Assembly (NCBI GenBank): GCA_015062685.1
Contig: SUUE01000002.1
Span: 62,001 to 126,000, forward strand
Direction of reading: 5' to 3'
DNA length: 64,000 nucleotides
Origin: Coriobacteriaceae bacterium
Lineage (GTDB): Bacteria; Actinomycetota; Coriobacteriia; Coriobacteriales; Eggerthellaceae
Position 1 is the stretch's first letter; every line of letters begins with the position of its first letter. A program made the position numbers and the translations under genes. This document shows positions 34,228 through 41,466 of the stretch, one piece after another. The notes below the pieces were generated by a model. It saw nothing but the letters and a program-made list of their open reading frames with translations. It was not told the DNA's origin and made no database searches.

Positions 34228-35217
34228 CTACTCCCCCGCCAGCCACTTCGCGGCGTCTTTTGCATGGTAGGTGATAATCATGTCGGCGCCGGCGCGCTTG
34301 ATGCTCGTCAGCAGCTCGAGGACCACGCGTTTCTCGTCGATCCAGCCGTTTTGCGCCGCGGCCTTCACCATGGAATACTCGCCCGACACATTGTAGGCGA
34401 CCGTCGGGAAGCCGGTCTCGCGCTTCACACGGCTGAGCACGTCGAGATACGGGAGCGCGGGCTTTACCATGACCATGTCAGCACCCTCGGCAATGTCGTA
34501 CATCGCCTCGCGGACGCCCTCGTCGGCATTCGCCGGGTCCATTTGGTACGCCCTGCGGTCCCCGAAAGCGGGAGCCGAATCGGCTGCATCGCGGAACGGT
34601 CCGTAGAAGCCGCTCGCATACTTGGTGGAGTAGCTCATTATGGGCACGTTTTCGAACCCAGCATCGTCGAGCGCCTTGCGGATATAGCCCACGCGACCAT
34701 CCATCATATCGGAGGGCGCGACCATCTGGGCACCGGCCTTCGCGTGGCTCACGGCCTCGGCGGCGAGCAGGTCGAGCGTCGCGTCATTCATGACGTAGCC
34801 CTCGTCGTCGAGCTTGCCGCAATGCCCGTGGCTCGTGTATTCGCACATGCAGACGTCGGTTATGACGAACATCTCGGGGGCTTCGGCTCTGATGATCCTG
34901 CAGGCCTCCTGCACGACGCCATGGTCGTGCCACGCCGAAGAGCCCACCTCGTCCCTCTCCGCCGGCAGGCCGAAGAGCAGAACGTAATGGATGCCGAGGT
35001 CGAGCAGCTCCCTGATTTCCGGCATCAGCATGTCGAGGGTCACCTGGAACACGCCGGGCATGCTCGGCACCTCGTCGCGCTTGCCCTCCCCCGCCTTGAC
35101 GAAGAGCGGGTAGATGAAATCGTTTGCGCTGACCTCCGTCTCGCGGATCATGTTGCGAGCGAGCTCGCCGTTGCGCATCCTGCGCGGGCGGTATTGGGGG
35201 AACTTCCCGTATTCCAT
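34228..35217 (-). CDS. hemB: Delta-aminolevulinate dehydratase (porphobilinogen synthase)
   Basis: A 329-residue enzyme that condenses two 5-aminolevulinates to porphobilinogen. The zinc ligands C123, C125 and C133 are present in DVCMCEYTSHGHCG, so this is the zinc-dependent type. The two active-site lysines lie in MSYSTKYASGFYGPF and VKPALPYLD. The start is ATG 35217, one base after the ahbC stop, with GAGGAGGC inside the end of ahbC. The frame stays open upstream to 35283, but those residues are out-of-frame ahbC sequence. Confidence 0.96.
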   Translation of the reverse strand: MEYGKFPQYRPRRMRNGELARNMIRETEVSANDFIYPLFVKAGEGKRDEVPSMPGVFQVTLDMLMPEIRELLDLGIHYVLLFGLPAERDEVGSSAWHDHGVVQEACRIIRAEAPEMFVITDVCMCEYTSHGHCGKLDDEGYVMNDATLDLLAAEAVSHAKAGAQMVAPSDMMDGRVGYIRKALDDAGFENVPIMSYSTKYASGFYGPFRDAADSAPAFGDRRAYQMDPANADEGVREAMYDIAEGADMVMVKPALPYLDVLSRVKRETGFPTVAYNVSGEYSMVKAAAQNGWIDEKRVVLELLTSIKRAGADMIITYHAKDAAKWLAGE

Positions 35218-35218
35218 G

Positions 35219-36475
35219 CTATGCCTCCTCGGCGTCTTCGTACAACGGCATCTCGACGACGCGCTTCTCGGGGTCGTCTGCATGCTTCATGATCTCCTCA
35301 TCGGTCAGGAAGCATGCGGGATCCGCCTCCCACAGGTCGCCCGTGGCCGCCTCGGCGCGAACGCGGAAGTTGCCGCCGCAGATGTCGAGCCACCTGCAGT
35401 CCTTGCAGCGGCCTTTCACCCACGGACGCTTGTCCTTCAGGCGGTACATGAGCTCGCTCTCGGGAGTGGTGCGGCTCGTGTCCGACCAGATTTCCGAGAA
35501 CGGGCGGTCCTTGACGTTGCCGAAGCTGAAATGACGCCAGAACTGGTCTGCGTACACCTCGCCGTCCCAGCTCACGCATGCGATGCCGTTGCCCGAGCTG
35601 TTGCCCTGGTTCCATTGGAGGAGCTGCATGACCTCGGCAGCGCGCTCCGGATTCTCCTTGAGCAGCTCGAGGTAGATGAACGGGCCGTCAGCGTGGTTGT
35701 CGACGGTGAGGATCTCCGGCTTGCCGCCCTCGTCGAACCACTGCTTCGTGAGGTCCATGATGTGACGGACAACCATCCTCGTCTCTTCTTGAGTGAGGTC
35801 CTCCTCCATCATCTCGGTTCCGCGGCCCGAGTAAACGAGATGGTAGAAGCACGCGCGGTTGATGCCCTCTTGCTTCATGAGCTCGAACATGCTGTCGACC
35901 TCACGCCAGTTGTGCTTGTTGATGGTGAAGCGCAGGCCCACCTTGATGCCCTCGGCGCGCGCGTTGCGCATGCCCTCGATCGCGCGGTCGTACGAGCCCT
36001 TCACGCCCCTGAACTCGTCATGCGTCTCGCGGTTGCCGTCGAACGAGACGCCGACGTAGGAAAGCCCGACCTGCGCGAACTGCTTGGCCAGCTCGGGGGT
36101 GATGAGCGTGCCGTTCGTGGACAGCACCACGCGCATGCCCTTGCCCTTGGCGTACTGCATGAGCTCGAGGAGGTCCGGGCGGATGCAGGGCTCGCCGCCC
36201 GAGAAGAGCAGGACGGGGCAGCCAAACGCCGAGATGTCGTCGATCATGGCCTTGGCCTCTTCGGTGGACAGCTGGTCGTATGCCTTCGCATCGGACTGCG
36301 CGTAGCAATGCTCGCACTTCAGGTTGCACGTGCGCGTGCAGTTCCACACGAAGACAGGCTTCTTGTCCTTGGAGAACTGGAGCAGCCCGCTCGGCAGCTC
36401 CTTCGATTGGCGGCGGTACCTCAATACATCCGAAGGTTCAACCGTCCCGCAATATAGCTTCGATATGCCGATCAT
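35219..36475 (-). CDS. ahbC: Radical SAM protein AhbC (didecarboxysiroheme to Fe-coproporphyrin III)
   Basis: A 418-residue radical-SAM enzyme beginning MIGISKLYCGTVEPSDVLRY, the characteristic start of AhbC/NirJ-like proteins. The cluster motif is C46-x3-C50-x2-C53 in NCTRTCNLKCEHCYAQ, and an auxiliary cluster region CKDCRWLDICGGNFR lies near the C-terminus. AhbC removes the two acetate side chains from 12,18-didecarboxysiroheme. Its position between cobA/hemD and hemB, with the AhbD/AhbAB fusion two genes on, supports AhbC over NirJ of heme d1 synthesis, since no cytochrome cd1 gene is present. Confidence 0.92.
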   Translation of the reverse strand: MIGISKLYCGTVEPSDVLRYRRQSKELPSGLLQFSKDKKPVFVWNCTRTCNLKCEHCYAQSDAKAYDQLSTEEAKAMIDDISAFGCPVLLFSGGEPCIRPDLLELMQYAKGKGMRVVLSTNGTLITPELAKQFAQVGLSYVGVSFDGNRETHDEFRGVKGSYDRAIEGMRNARAEGIKVGLRFTINKHNWREVDSMFELMKQEGINRACFYHLVYSGRGTEMMEEDLTQEETRMVVRHIMDLTKQWFDEGGKPEILTVDNHADGPFIYLELLKENPERAAEVMQLLQWNQGNSSGNGIACVSWDGEVYADQFWRHFSFGNVKDRPFSEIWSDTSRTTPESELMYRLKDKRPWVKGRCKDCRWLDICGGNFRVRAEAATGDLWEADPACFLTDEEIMKHADDPEKRVVEMPLYEDAEEA

Positions 36476-36520
36476 CTAAGTGCCTTCCGTAATTCGAACG
36501 ATTTCCAACAATCCGCCTGA

Positions 36521-38125
36521 TTAGCGGTTTCCAGCCTCTGGCCGCTCCGAATAGAAGCGCTCTATCGCCTCGACGAGCCCCGGTATGGTGTACTCCTCCG
36601 CTTCAACGCTGGCCGCAAGCCCTTTCTCGGCAAGCGTCGCGCTGGTCACGGGCCCTATCGAGAAGAGGTCGACCCCTTCGAGCAACGCCAAGTCGTTCTC
36701 GCCGATAATCTCGACGAGGTTGCGCACGGTCGACGACGAGGTGAACGTGACGGCGCTCACTTCGCCGGACGCGAACAGCGACCTGATCTTCTCGCAGGAT
36801 CCCTCTTCGGGCAGGACGGTTTTATACGCAGGGGCGACTTCAACAGACGCACCAGATTCTGTAAGAAGGGCAGGCAGGGCATCCCTTGCCACCTGAGCTC
36901 GCGGGATAAGCACCTTCGCGCCGACAAGAGCCTCGTCACCGGCGCATCCCTTGCGTTGCGACTCGCACGACCTAATGGCCTCGAACACGCCTTCACCGCG
37001 ATAGTTGTCGGGCACTACGTCCGCGACAATGCCATACGACTCGAGCCGCTCGGCCGTTGCCGGCCCAATGGCGGCGATGCGGGCGGACGAAAGCGACCGC
37101 GCATCACCTGCAGCCAGGTGTCGCATGCGCGCGAAGAACCTCTCGACTCCGTTCGCGCTCGTGAACACGATCCAGTCGTAGCCCCCGATGATGTCAATTG
37201 CCCCGTCGAGCGCCTCGTAGCTATCGGGTTCGGCGATCTCGATCGTGGGCATGCAGATCGCGTTGGCGCCAAGACCGGCCAAAGCCGCGCTCAGCTTTCC
37301 CCCCTGCCCGGACATGCGAGTCACGACGATGGTCTTCCCGAAGAGGGGCGCGCCCTCGAACCAGGCAAGCTTCTCGCGATACGCCGCAACGCGGCCCACA
37401 AGGATGATCGCCGGCGCCTTGAACTGAGCGCGCTCGGCATCGGCGGCAACCGTTTCGAGCGCAGACACGAGCGTTTCCTGCTTGGGCGTGGTTCCCCAGC
37501 GCACGAGCGCGACGGGGGTGGCCCCATCCAGGCCCTCGGCCATCAGCCTCTCCGCGATGAGCGGGAGCGACCGTATGCCCATGTAGAAGCAGACCGTGTT
37601 GCCCATCGACGCCAAGACCGCGAGGCTCTTCCAATCGATGCTCGTCCTATCGCGCGTCGGGTCCTCATGCCCCGTCACGAACGTGACCGACGAAGCGACC
37701 TTGCGCTGCGTGACCGGAATGCCGGCATAAGCCGGAGCTGCGATGCCGCTCGTAACGCCGGGGACGATCTCGAACTCGAACCCGTGCCCTGCCAGCATCT
37801 CAGCCTCTTCGCCGCCCCGGCCGAACACGAACGGGTCGCCGCCCTTCAAGCGCACGATGCACCGGTTGCCCTGCTTCTCGCTTTCCTTGCGGCACAGGTC
37901 AACGAGCAGTTCGTTGATCTCGCCCTGGGTCATATGCCCCGTGAAACCCTGCTTGCCCACGTAATGCATCTCCGCATCCGCACGGGCAGCGCCTAGGATC
38001 TCCTCGTTCGCCAAGTAGTCGTAGACGATCACGTCGGCATTCTTGACGAGCTCGAGCCCCCGCACGGTTATGAGCTTCGCATCGCCGGGGCCTGCGCCCA
38101 CGAGATACACCTTCACGTTTCCCAT
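36521..38125 (-). CDS. cobA-hemD: Fused uroporphyrinogen-III C-methyltransferase and synthase
   Basis: A 534-residue bifunctional protein. The first 245 residues are the SAM-dependent methyltransferase (SUMT) with VYLVGAGPGDAKLITVRG, VRLKGGDPFVFGRGGEE and VTFVTGHEDP; it makes precorrin-2. Residues about 255-534 are uroporphyrinogen-III synthase (HemD), with IVVTRMSGQGGKLSAAL and DWIVFTSANGVERFF. Such fusions occur in several anaerobes. ATG 38125 is chosen because AGGAG lies eight bases upstream; the in-frame GTG at 38131 would be too close. It starts 5 nt after the hemC stop. Confidence 0.95.
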   Translation of the reverse strand: MGNVKVYLVGAGPGDAKLITVRGLELVKNADVIVYDYLANEEILGAARADAEMHYVGKQGFTGHMTQGEINELLVDLCRKESEKQGNRCIVRLKGGDPFVFGRGGEEAEMLAGHGFEFEIVPGVTSGIAAPAYAGIPVTQRKVASSVTFVTGHEDPTRDRTSIDWKSLAVLASMGNTVCFYMGIRSLPLIAERLMAEGLDGATPVALVRWGTTPKQETLVSALETVAADAERAQFKAPAIILVGRVAAYREKLAWFEGAPLFGKTIVVTRMSGQGGKLSAALAGLGANAICMPTIEIAEPDSYEALDGAIDIIGGYDWIVFTSANGVERFFARMRHLAAGDARSLSSARIAAIGPATAERLESYGIVADVVPDNYRGEGVFEAIRSCESQRKGCAGDEALVGAKVLIPRAQVARDALPALLTESGASVEVAPAYKTVLPEEGSCEKIRSLFASGEVSAVTFTSSSTVRNLVEIIGENDLALLEGVDLFSIGPVTSATLAEKGLAASVEAEEYTIPGLVEAIERFYSERPEAGNR

Positions 38126-38130
38126 GAGCA

Positions 38131-39081
38131 CTACTCCTGTTCCGCCGCGAGGATCTCAGCAAGAATCCCGCGCGCATCCTGCTTCTCGAGCTCGCCGAGC
38201 GCGCGATCGGCGAGGCCGATCAAATCGGCTGGCATCTGCGCCTCGACATGGCTGCGCGCCACACGGCCTCCGTCGACGGACAGCACTATCGCGTCGATCA
38301 CCGCCACATCGTCCACGACTCGCGCATAGGCGCCCAGTGGCACCTTGCAACTGCCTCCGAGCTCGGCGAGGATGTGCCGTTCGGCAGCCACGCACTCGAA
38401 CGTGGAGGCATCGTTGATGGCCGCGCACCAAGCGTTCGCGCGGTCGTCATCGGCCCTCACCTCGATACCCACGGCGCCTTGCCCCGCAGCGGGAATCATT
38501 TCCTCAACGGGAATGACGCAGGAGACCATCTCTGAGCGCCCGAGCCTTCCCACGCCGGCGGCGGCCAGGATCACACCATCGTAATCGCTGCCTTGCGACT
38601 TCTCGAGGCGCGTGTCCACGTTGCCGCGAATGCCCTTTGGCTCGACGCTCGGGAAAGAGGCGCTCAGCTGCGCAGCGCGCCTCAGGGACCCAGTGCCTAT
38701 GACCGACCCCTCGGGAAGGTCCGCGAGGCTCGTCGCGCCTTGGATCCGAGGGCCGCAGACAAGCACGTCACGCACGTCCGCCCTCTCGAGCATCGCAGCT
38801 ATGACGCAGTTTTCGGGAAGCTCGCTCGGCACGTCCTTCATCGAATGGACGCACATGTCTGCGCTCCCGTCGAGAAGCGCCACCTCGAGCTCCTTCGTGA
38901 ACATGCCCTTGTCGCCGATCTCGTGCAACGGCATGTCGAGCGTTACGTCTCCAGTTGTCTTGATGACCTTGACCTGCACGTCAAGATTGGGAAACGCCCT
39001 TTCGAGCGTTCCGGCCACCGTGTTCGCCTGCCACAAAGCAAGCTGGCTGCCACGCGTGGCGATTACGCATGTTTCTGTCAT
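38131..39081 (-). CDS. hemC: Porphobilinogen deaminase (hydroxymethylbilane synthase)
   Basis: A 316-residue enzyme that polymerises four porphobilinogens. Family motifs are IATRGSQLALWQA at the N-terminus, DMCVHSMKDVPSELP with the catalytic Asp, GTGSLRRAAQL, and the dipyrromethane-cofactor cysteine in GGSCKVPLGAY. ATG 39081 has GGAGG upstream and overlaps the hemA stop by four bases (ATGA). The longer open frame upstream is hemA read out of frame. Confidence 0.96.
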   Translation of the reverse strand: MTETCVIATRGSQLALWQANTVAGTLERAFPNLDVQVKVIKTTGDVTLDMPLHEIGDKGMFTKELEVALLDGSADMCVHSMKDVPSELPENCVIAAMLERADVRDVLVCGPRIQGATSLADLPEGSVIGTGSLRRAAQLSASFPSVEPKGIRGNVDTRLEKSQGSDYDGVILAAAGVGRLGRSEMVSCVIPVEEMIPAAGQGAVGIEVRADDDRANAWCAAINDASTFECVAAERHILAELGGSCKVPLGAYARVVDDVAVIDAIVLSVDGGRVARSHVEAQMPADLIGLADRALGELEKQDARGILAEILAAEQE

Positions 39082-40469
39082 GAAATGCCTCCGGAATGCT
39101 GGCAGGCAGGCCGGATGCGCTCGTCGAGCTGCATCGGGCAATAACCGCCGTCGAGACAAGCGCCGCTCTCGCACGAGCGCGACATGCTCGATAGGTTTTC
39201 ATCGAGGTCGAACAGGTAACGCATCGCATCGACGTAATAATACGAATCTGAACGGTGCGCTTCCTTCTTTAACTGGGTGACGGGCCCATGGAGCAGCTTC
39301 TTCACCATGGCGTTGCCGTACGCCGCGAGGATTCCGAGCTCCTTGGCCGTCAACTCCTCGCCCCTGGCCTTGGCAAGCTCGTTGCTCGCATGCCTGAGCT
39401 CGTTGCCTAGCGTGCTCGCGCCCTTCAGGTAGATATCCTTTATGGTCGGTTGGACCAGATGCTCTTCCATCCAGCTCGAGAATTCCTCGAGCGCTTCGTC
39501 CACCATGCCCTCGACCGCGCTCACCGAGCCCATGCGCTTGGCGAGGCCGTCGTCGATGATCGACATGAGCGATTCCTGATCGTAGAGCACGACGCCCCCG
39601 ACGTTACCGCAATCGCTGGCGATGTTCCGCGGCACGGACTCGTCGATAAGCACGAGCTTGCGCCCCCTTCGCGCGGTCATGACGGAAGCTACCGATTGAG
39701 CAAGTATGACGGGGTCGGGGCTGCTCGTGGCGGCGAAGACCACATCGGCCGCCTCGATAGCCTCGTAACGCCGCTCGAACGGCATTGCCTTGAAGCCGAA
39801 CAGGCGCGCCGACTCGAGCGCGTGATCGTACGACCTGCTGGTGAACACGACGTTCGCGCAGCGCGCGCTCCTCAGGTACTCCGCCGTGAGGCACGCCATC
39901 TCACCGGCACCGACGATCACGGCGCTCGCATCCGATAGGCTGCCGACGTTGCGGGTGGCGGCCTTAACCGCCGTCGTCGAGAGCGACACCGAATCGCAGC
40001 CGATGCTCGTTTCGGTCCGCACGCGCTTGCCAAGGCGGATAGCCGACTTGAAGAGCTCGGTCAGGAACTTGCCGCACGCCCCGACTTCAGCGGCTGCCTC
40101 GTAGGCGCGCTTCATCTGGCCTAGAATCTGGCTTTCGCCCAAAACCTGCGAGTCGAGGGACGCCGCAACCCTGAAGGCATGCTCGACGGCCTCGTGGCCA
40201 CGGTGAAGGTAGAACTCGGAAGGATCGAGCGAATCGCCGAGCTTCGCGGCGAACAGGTCGACGCAGGCCTTCGCCCCAAGGCGCTCGGTGTTCGCGCTCA
40301 AATAGTATTCCACGCGGTTGCACGTGGAGAGAATGACCGCCTCGTTCACGCCCTCGTAAGACATCACGCCCTCGAGAACATCAGCGAGCTCGACGCCGGA
40401 AACGGACAGCCGCTCCCTCATCGACAAGGGAGCCGTGTTGTGGTTCGCGCCGATAACGACAAGACTCAT
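39078..40469 (-). CDS. hemA: Glutamyl-tRNA reductase with Cys-rich tail
   Basis: A 463-residue enzyme that reduces glutamyl-tRNA(Glu) to glutamate-1-semialdehyde, the first committed step. The catalytic cysteine is C50 in ILSTCNRVEYY; SLDSQVLGESQILGQMK and the NADPH-binding VIVGAGEMA follow. The last 35 residues are an unusual extension with four cysteines, C433, C438, C444 and C456 (CESGACLDGGYCP), including one Cys-Pro. Such a tail could bind heme or metal for feedback control, but that is inference. It overlaps sirC and hemC by four bases each. Confidence 0.96.
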   Translation of the reverse strand: MSLVVIGANHNTAPLSMRERLSVSGVELADVLEGVMSYEGVNEAVILSTCNRVEYYLSANTERLGAKACVDLFAAKLGDSLDPSEFYLHRGHEAVEHAFRVAASLDSQVLGESQILGQMKRAYEAAAEVGACGKFLTELFKSAIRLGKRVRTETSIGCDSVSLSTTAVKAATRNVGSLSDASAVIVGAGEMACLTAEYLRSARCANVVFTSRSYDHALESARLFGFKAMPFERRYEAIEAADVVFAATSSPDPVILAQSVASVMTARRGRKLVLIDESVPRNIASDCGNVGGVVLYDQESLMSIIDDGLAKRMGSVSAVEGMVDEALEEFSSWMEEHLVQPTIKDIYLKGASTLGNELRHASNELAKARGEELTAKELGILAAYGNAMVKKLLHGPVTQLKKEAHRSDSYYYVDAMRYLFDLDENLSSMSRSCESGACLDGGYCPMQLDERIRPACQHSGGIS

Positions 40470-41149
40470 CGTTCGACCCCCTGGCTAACGAGCGGGGCCA
40501 CGACCTGCTCGTAGACCTCTTCGGCGCTCGGGCGCTCCCCCGCCGCGATACGCGATTCAAGATCACTCGAGCAAACGGCGAGGTACAACGGTTCGCGGTC
40601 TGATGGAGAACCGCTTATGCGGGCCTTTATCAAACTGCGCACCCCAGCCACGACGTCGATGTAATCCCCGAACCATTCCGGAATTTCGCCCTCGAGCTTG
40701 CGGCGGAAATCACGCGCCAGCGACGGCGCGGCACCCGCACTCGACACGGCAACCTGGAACATTCCGCGTCGCAGGACGCTCGGGACGATCACATTGCAGT
40801 TCGGAGGGTCGTCCACTACGTTGACCAACTGGCTTCGGCTGCACGCCTCCTGATACACCTCGTTGTTCACGCCTGGGTCGTCCGTAGCGCACACCGTGAG
40901 TATCGCGCCCTCCAAGTCGCCCCTCTGGTACTCTCGGGCTATCCAGGTCACCTCGCCTTGACGCGCGAGCTCCTGGATGGCTTCGGTTGCTTCCGGGGAA
41001 ACGACCGTCACGTCGGCGCCGTACTCGATGAGCGTTTGAACCTTTCGCTCAGCGCATGCGCCAGCACCCACGCAAACGACCTTCTCGTCTTGGAGATATA
41101 TAAATAATGGATACGGAGGATGGCTGCGGTGCCCCCGGCGTTCCCGCAC
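40466..41149 (-). CDS. sirC: Precorrin-2 dehydrogenase / sirohydrochlorin ferrochelatase
   Basis: A 227-residue protein like the N-terminal part of CysG or SirC. It oxidises precorrin-2 to sirohydrochlorin with NAD and may insert iron. It opens with YPLFIYLQDEKVVCVGAGACAERK (NAD-binding loop, here with AGAC), and NVVDDPPNCNVIVPSVLRRG is characteristic. I chose GTG 41149 because GGAGGG lies five bases upstream and the length then fits the family. The frame is open back to 41347 (66 more codons) but without family similarity or ribosome sites. First gene of the heme operon. Confidence 0.88.
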   Translation of the reverse strand: MRERRGHRSHPPYPLFIYLQDEKVVCVGAGACAERKVQTLIEYGADVTVVSPEATEAIQELARQGEVTWIAREYQRGDLEGAILTVCATDDPGVNNEVYQEACSRSQLVNVVDDPPNCNVIVPSVLRRGMFQVAVSSAGAAPSLARDFRRKLEGEIPEWFGDYIDVVAGVRSLIKARISGSPSDREPLYLAVCSSDLESRIAAGERPSAEEVYEQVVAPLVSQGVER

Positions 41150-41347
41150 TCGGCCCTCCTGCAGGTTCTCGTCTTCGGAGATCTCTCCCCCTGCTTCGAC
41201 TGAAAGCGCCAAACTCTCTCCCTTCGCGCCCTCGAGCTGCATTTTATACGGCATTTTCTCTGATTGTGTTGCGCGAGCATGCGCAACGAAATCCCACGGC
41301 TCGATGCTATGAGATGACGTTACGTCACCGTCAACAAGCTCTACCAT
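41150..41347 (-). promoter_or_regulatory. Heme operon leader with two inverted repeats
   Basis: The region upstream of sirC holds two inverted repeats. GTTGCGC and GCGCAAC (41268-41287) flank six bases. TGACGT-T-ACGTCA (41315-41327) lies between a candidate -35 TTGACG (41329-41334, minus strand) and a weak -10 TAGCAT (41304-41309) with a long 19-nt spacing. The second repeat is where a repressor would compete with RNA polymerase. The first may be an operator or a leader hairpin. The promoter itself is a tentative call. Confidence 0.45.
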
Positions 41348-41406
41348 CTACACAAATTCTTTGAACATTTTTCCCTCTTTCACCTCGGAATACTCCGAAA
41401 TGACCA

Positions 41407-41441
41407 CGGGGCCCCGCTCGCCGATGGCGAACGGGGCCCCG
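41407..41441. terminator. Long GC hairpin after flavoprotein gene
   Basis: Two copies of CGGGGCCCCG, extended by TCGCC/GGCGA, form a 16-position stem with a single mismatch and the loop GAT. It lies 25 nt downstream of the flavoprotein stop, before the heme operon promoter. It lacks a good T tract but very probably insulates the heme operon from read-through. Confidence 0.65.
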
Positions 41442-41466
41442 CAGCTCTGAGGGAAGGGAGTAAAAG

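Noticed and set aside
32722-35292. An 856-codon open frame on the plus strand across the heme operon
   Set aside because: It lies entirely antisense to ahbD/ahbAB and hemB, which have clear family motifs. Long antisense frames are expected in high-GC DNA with this codon use.
35219-36475. NirJ of heme d1 synthesis rather than AhbC
   Set aside because: Sequence alone cannot fully separate them, but AhbD and AhbA/AhbB modules are in the same operon and no nirS or other d1 gene is seen.
41150-41347. A longer SirC with 66 extra N-terminal residues
   Set aside because: The extension has no family similarity or ribosome site, contains two inverted repeats, and a GTG with a strong ribosome site starts the normal-length protein. 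It is not fully excluded.
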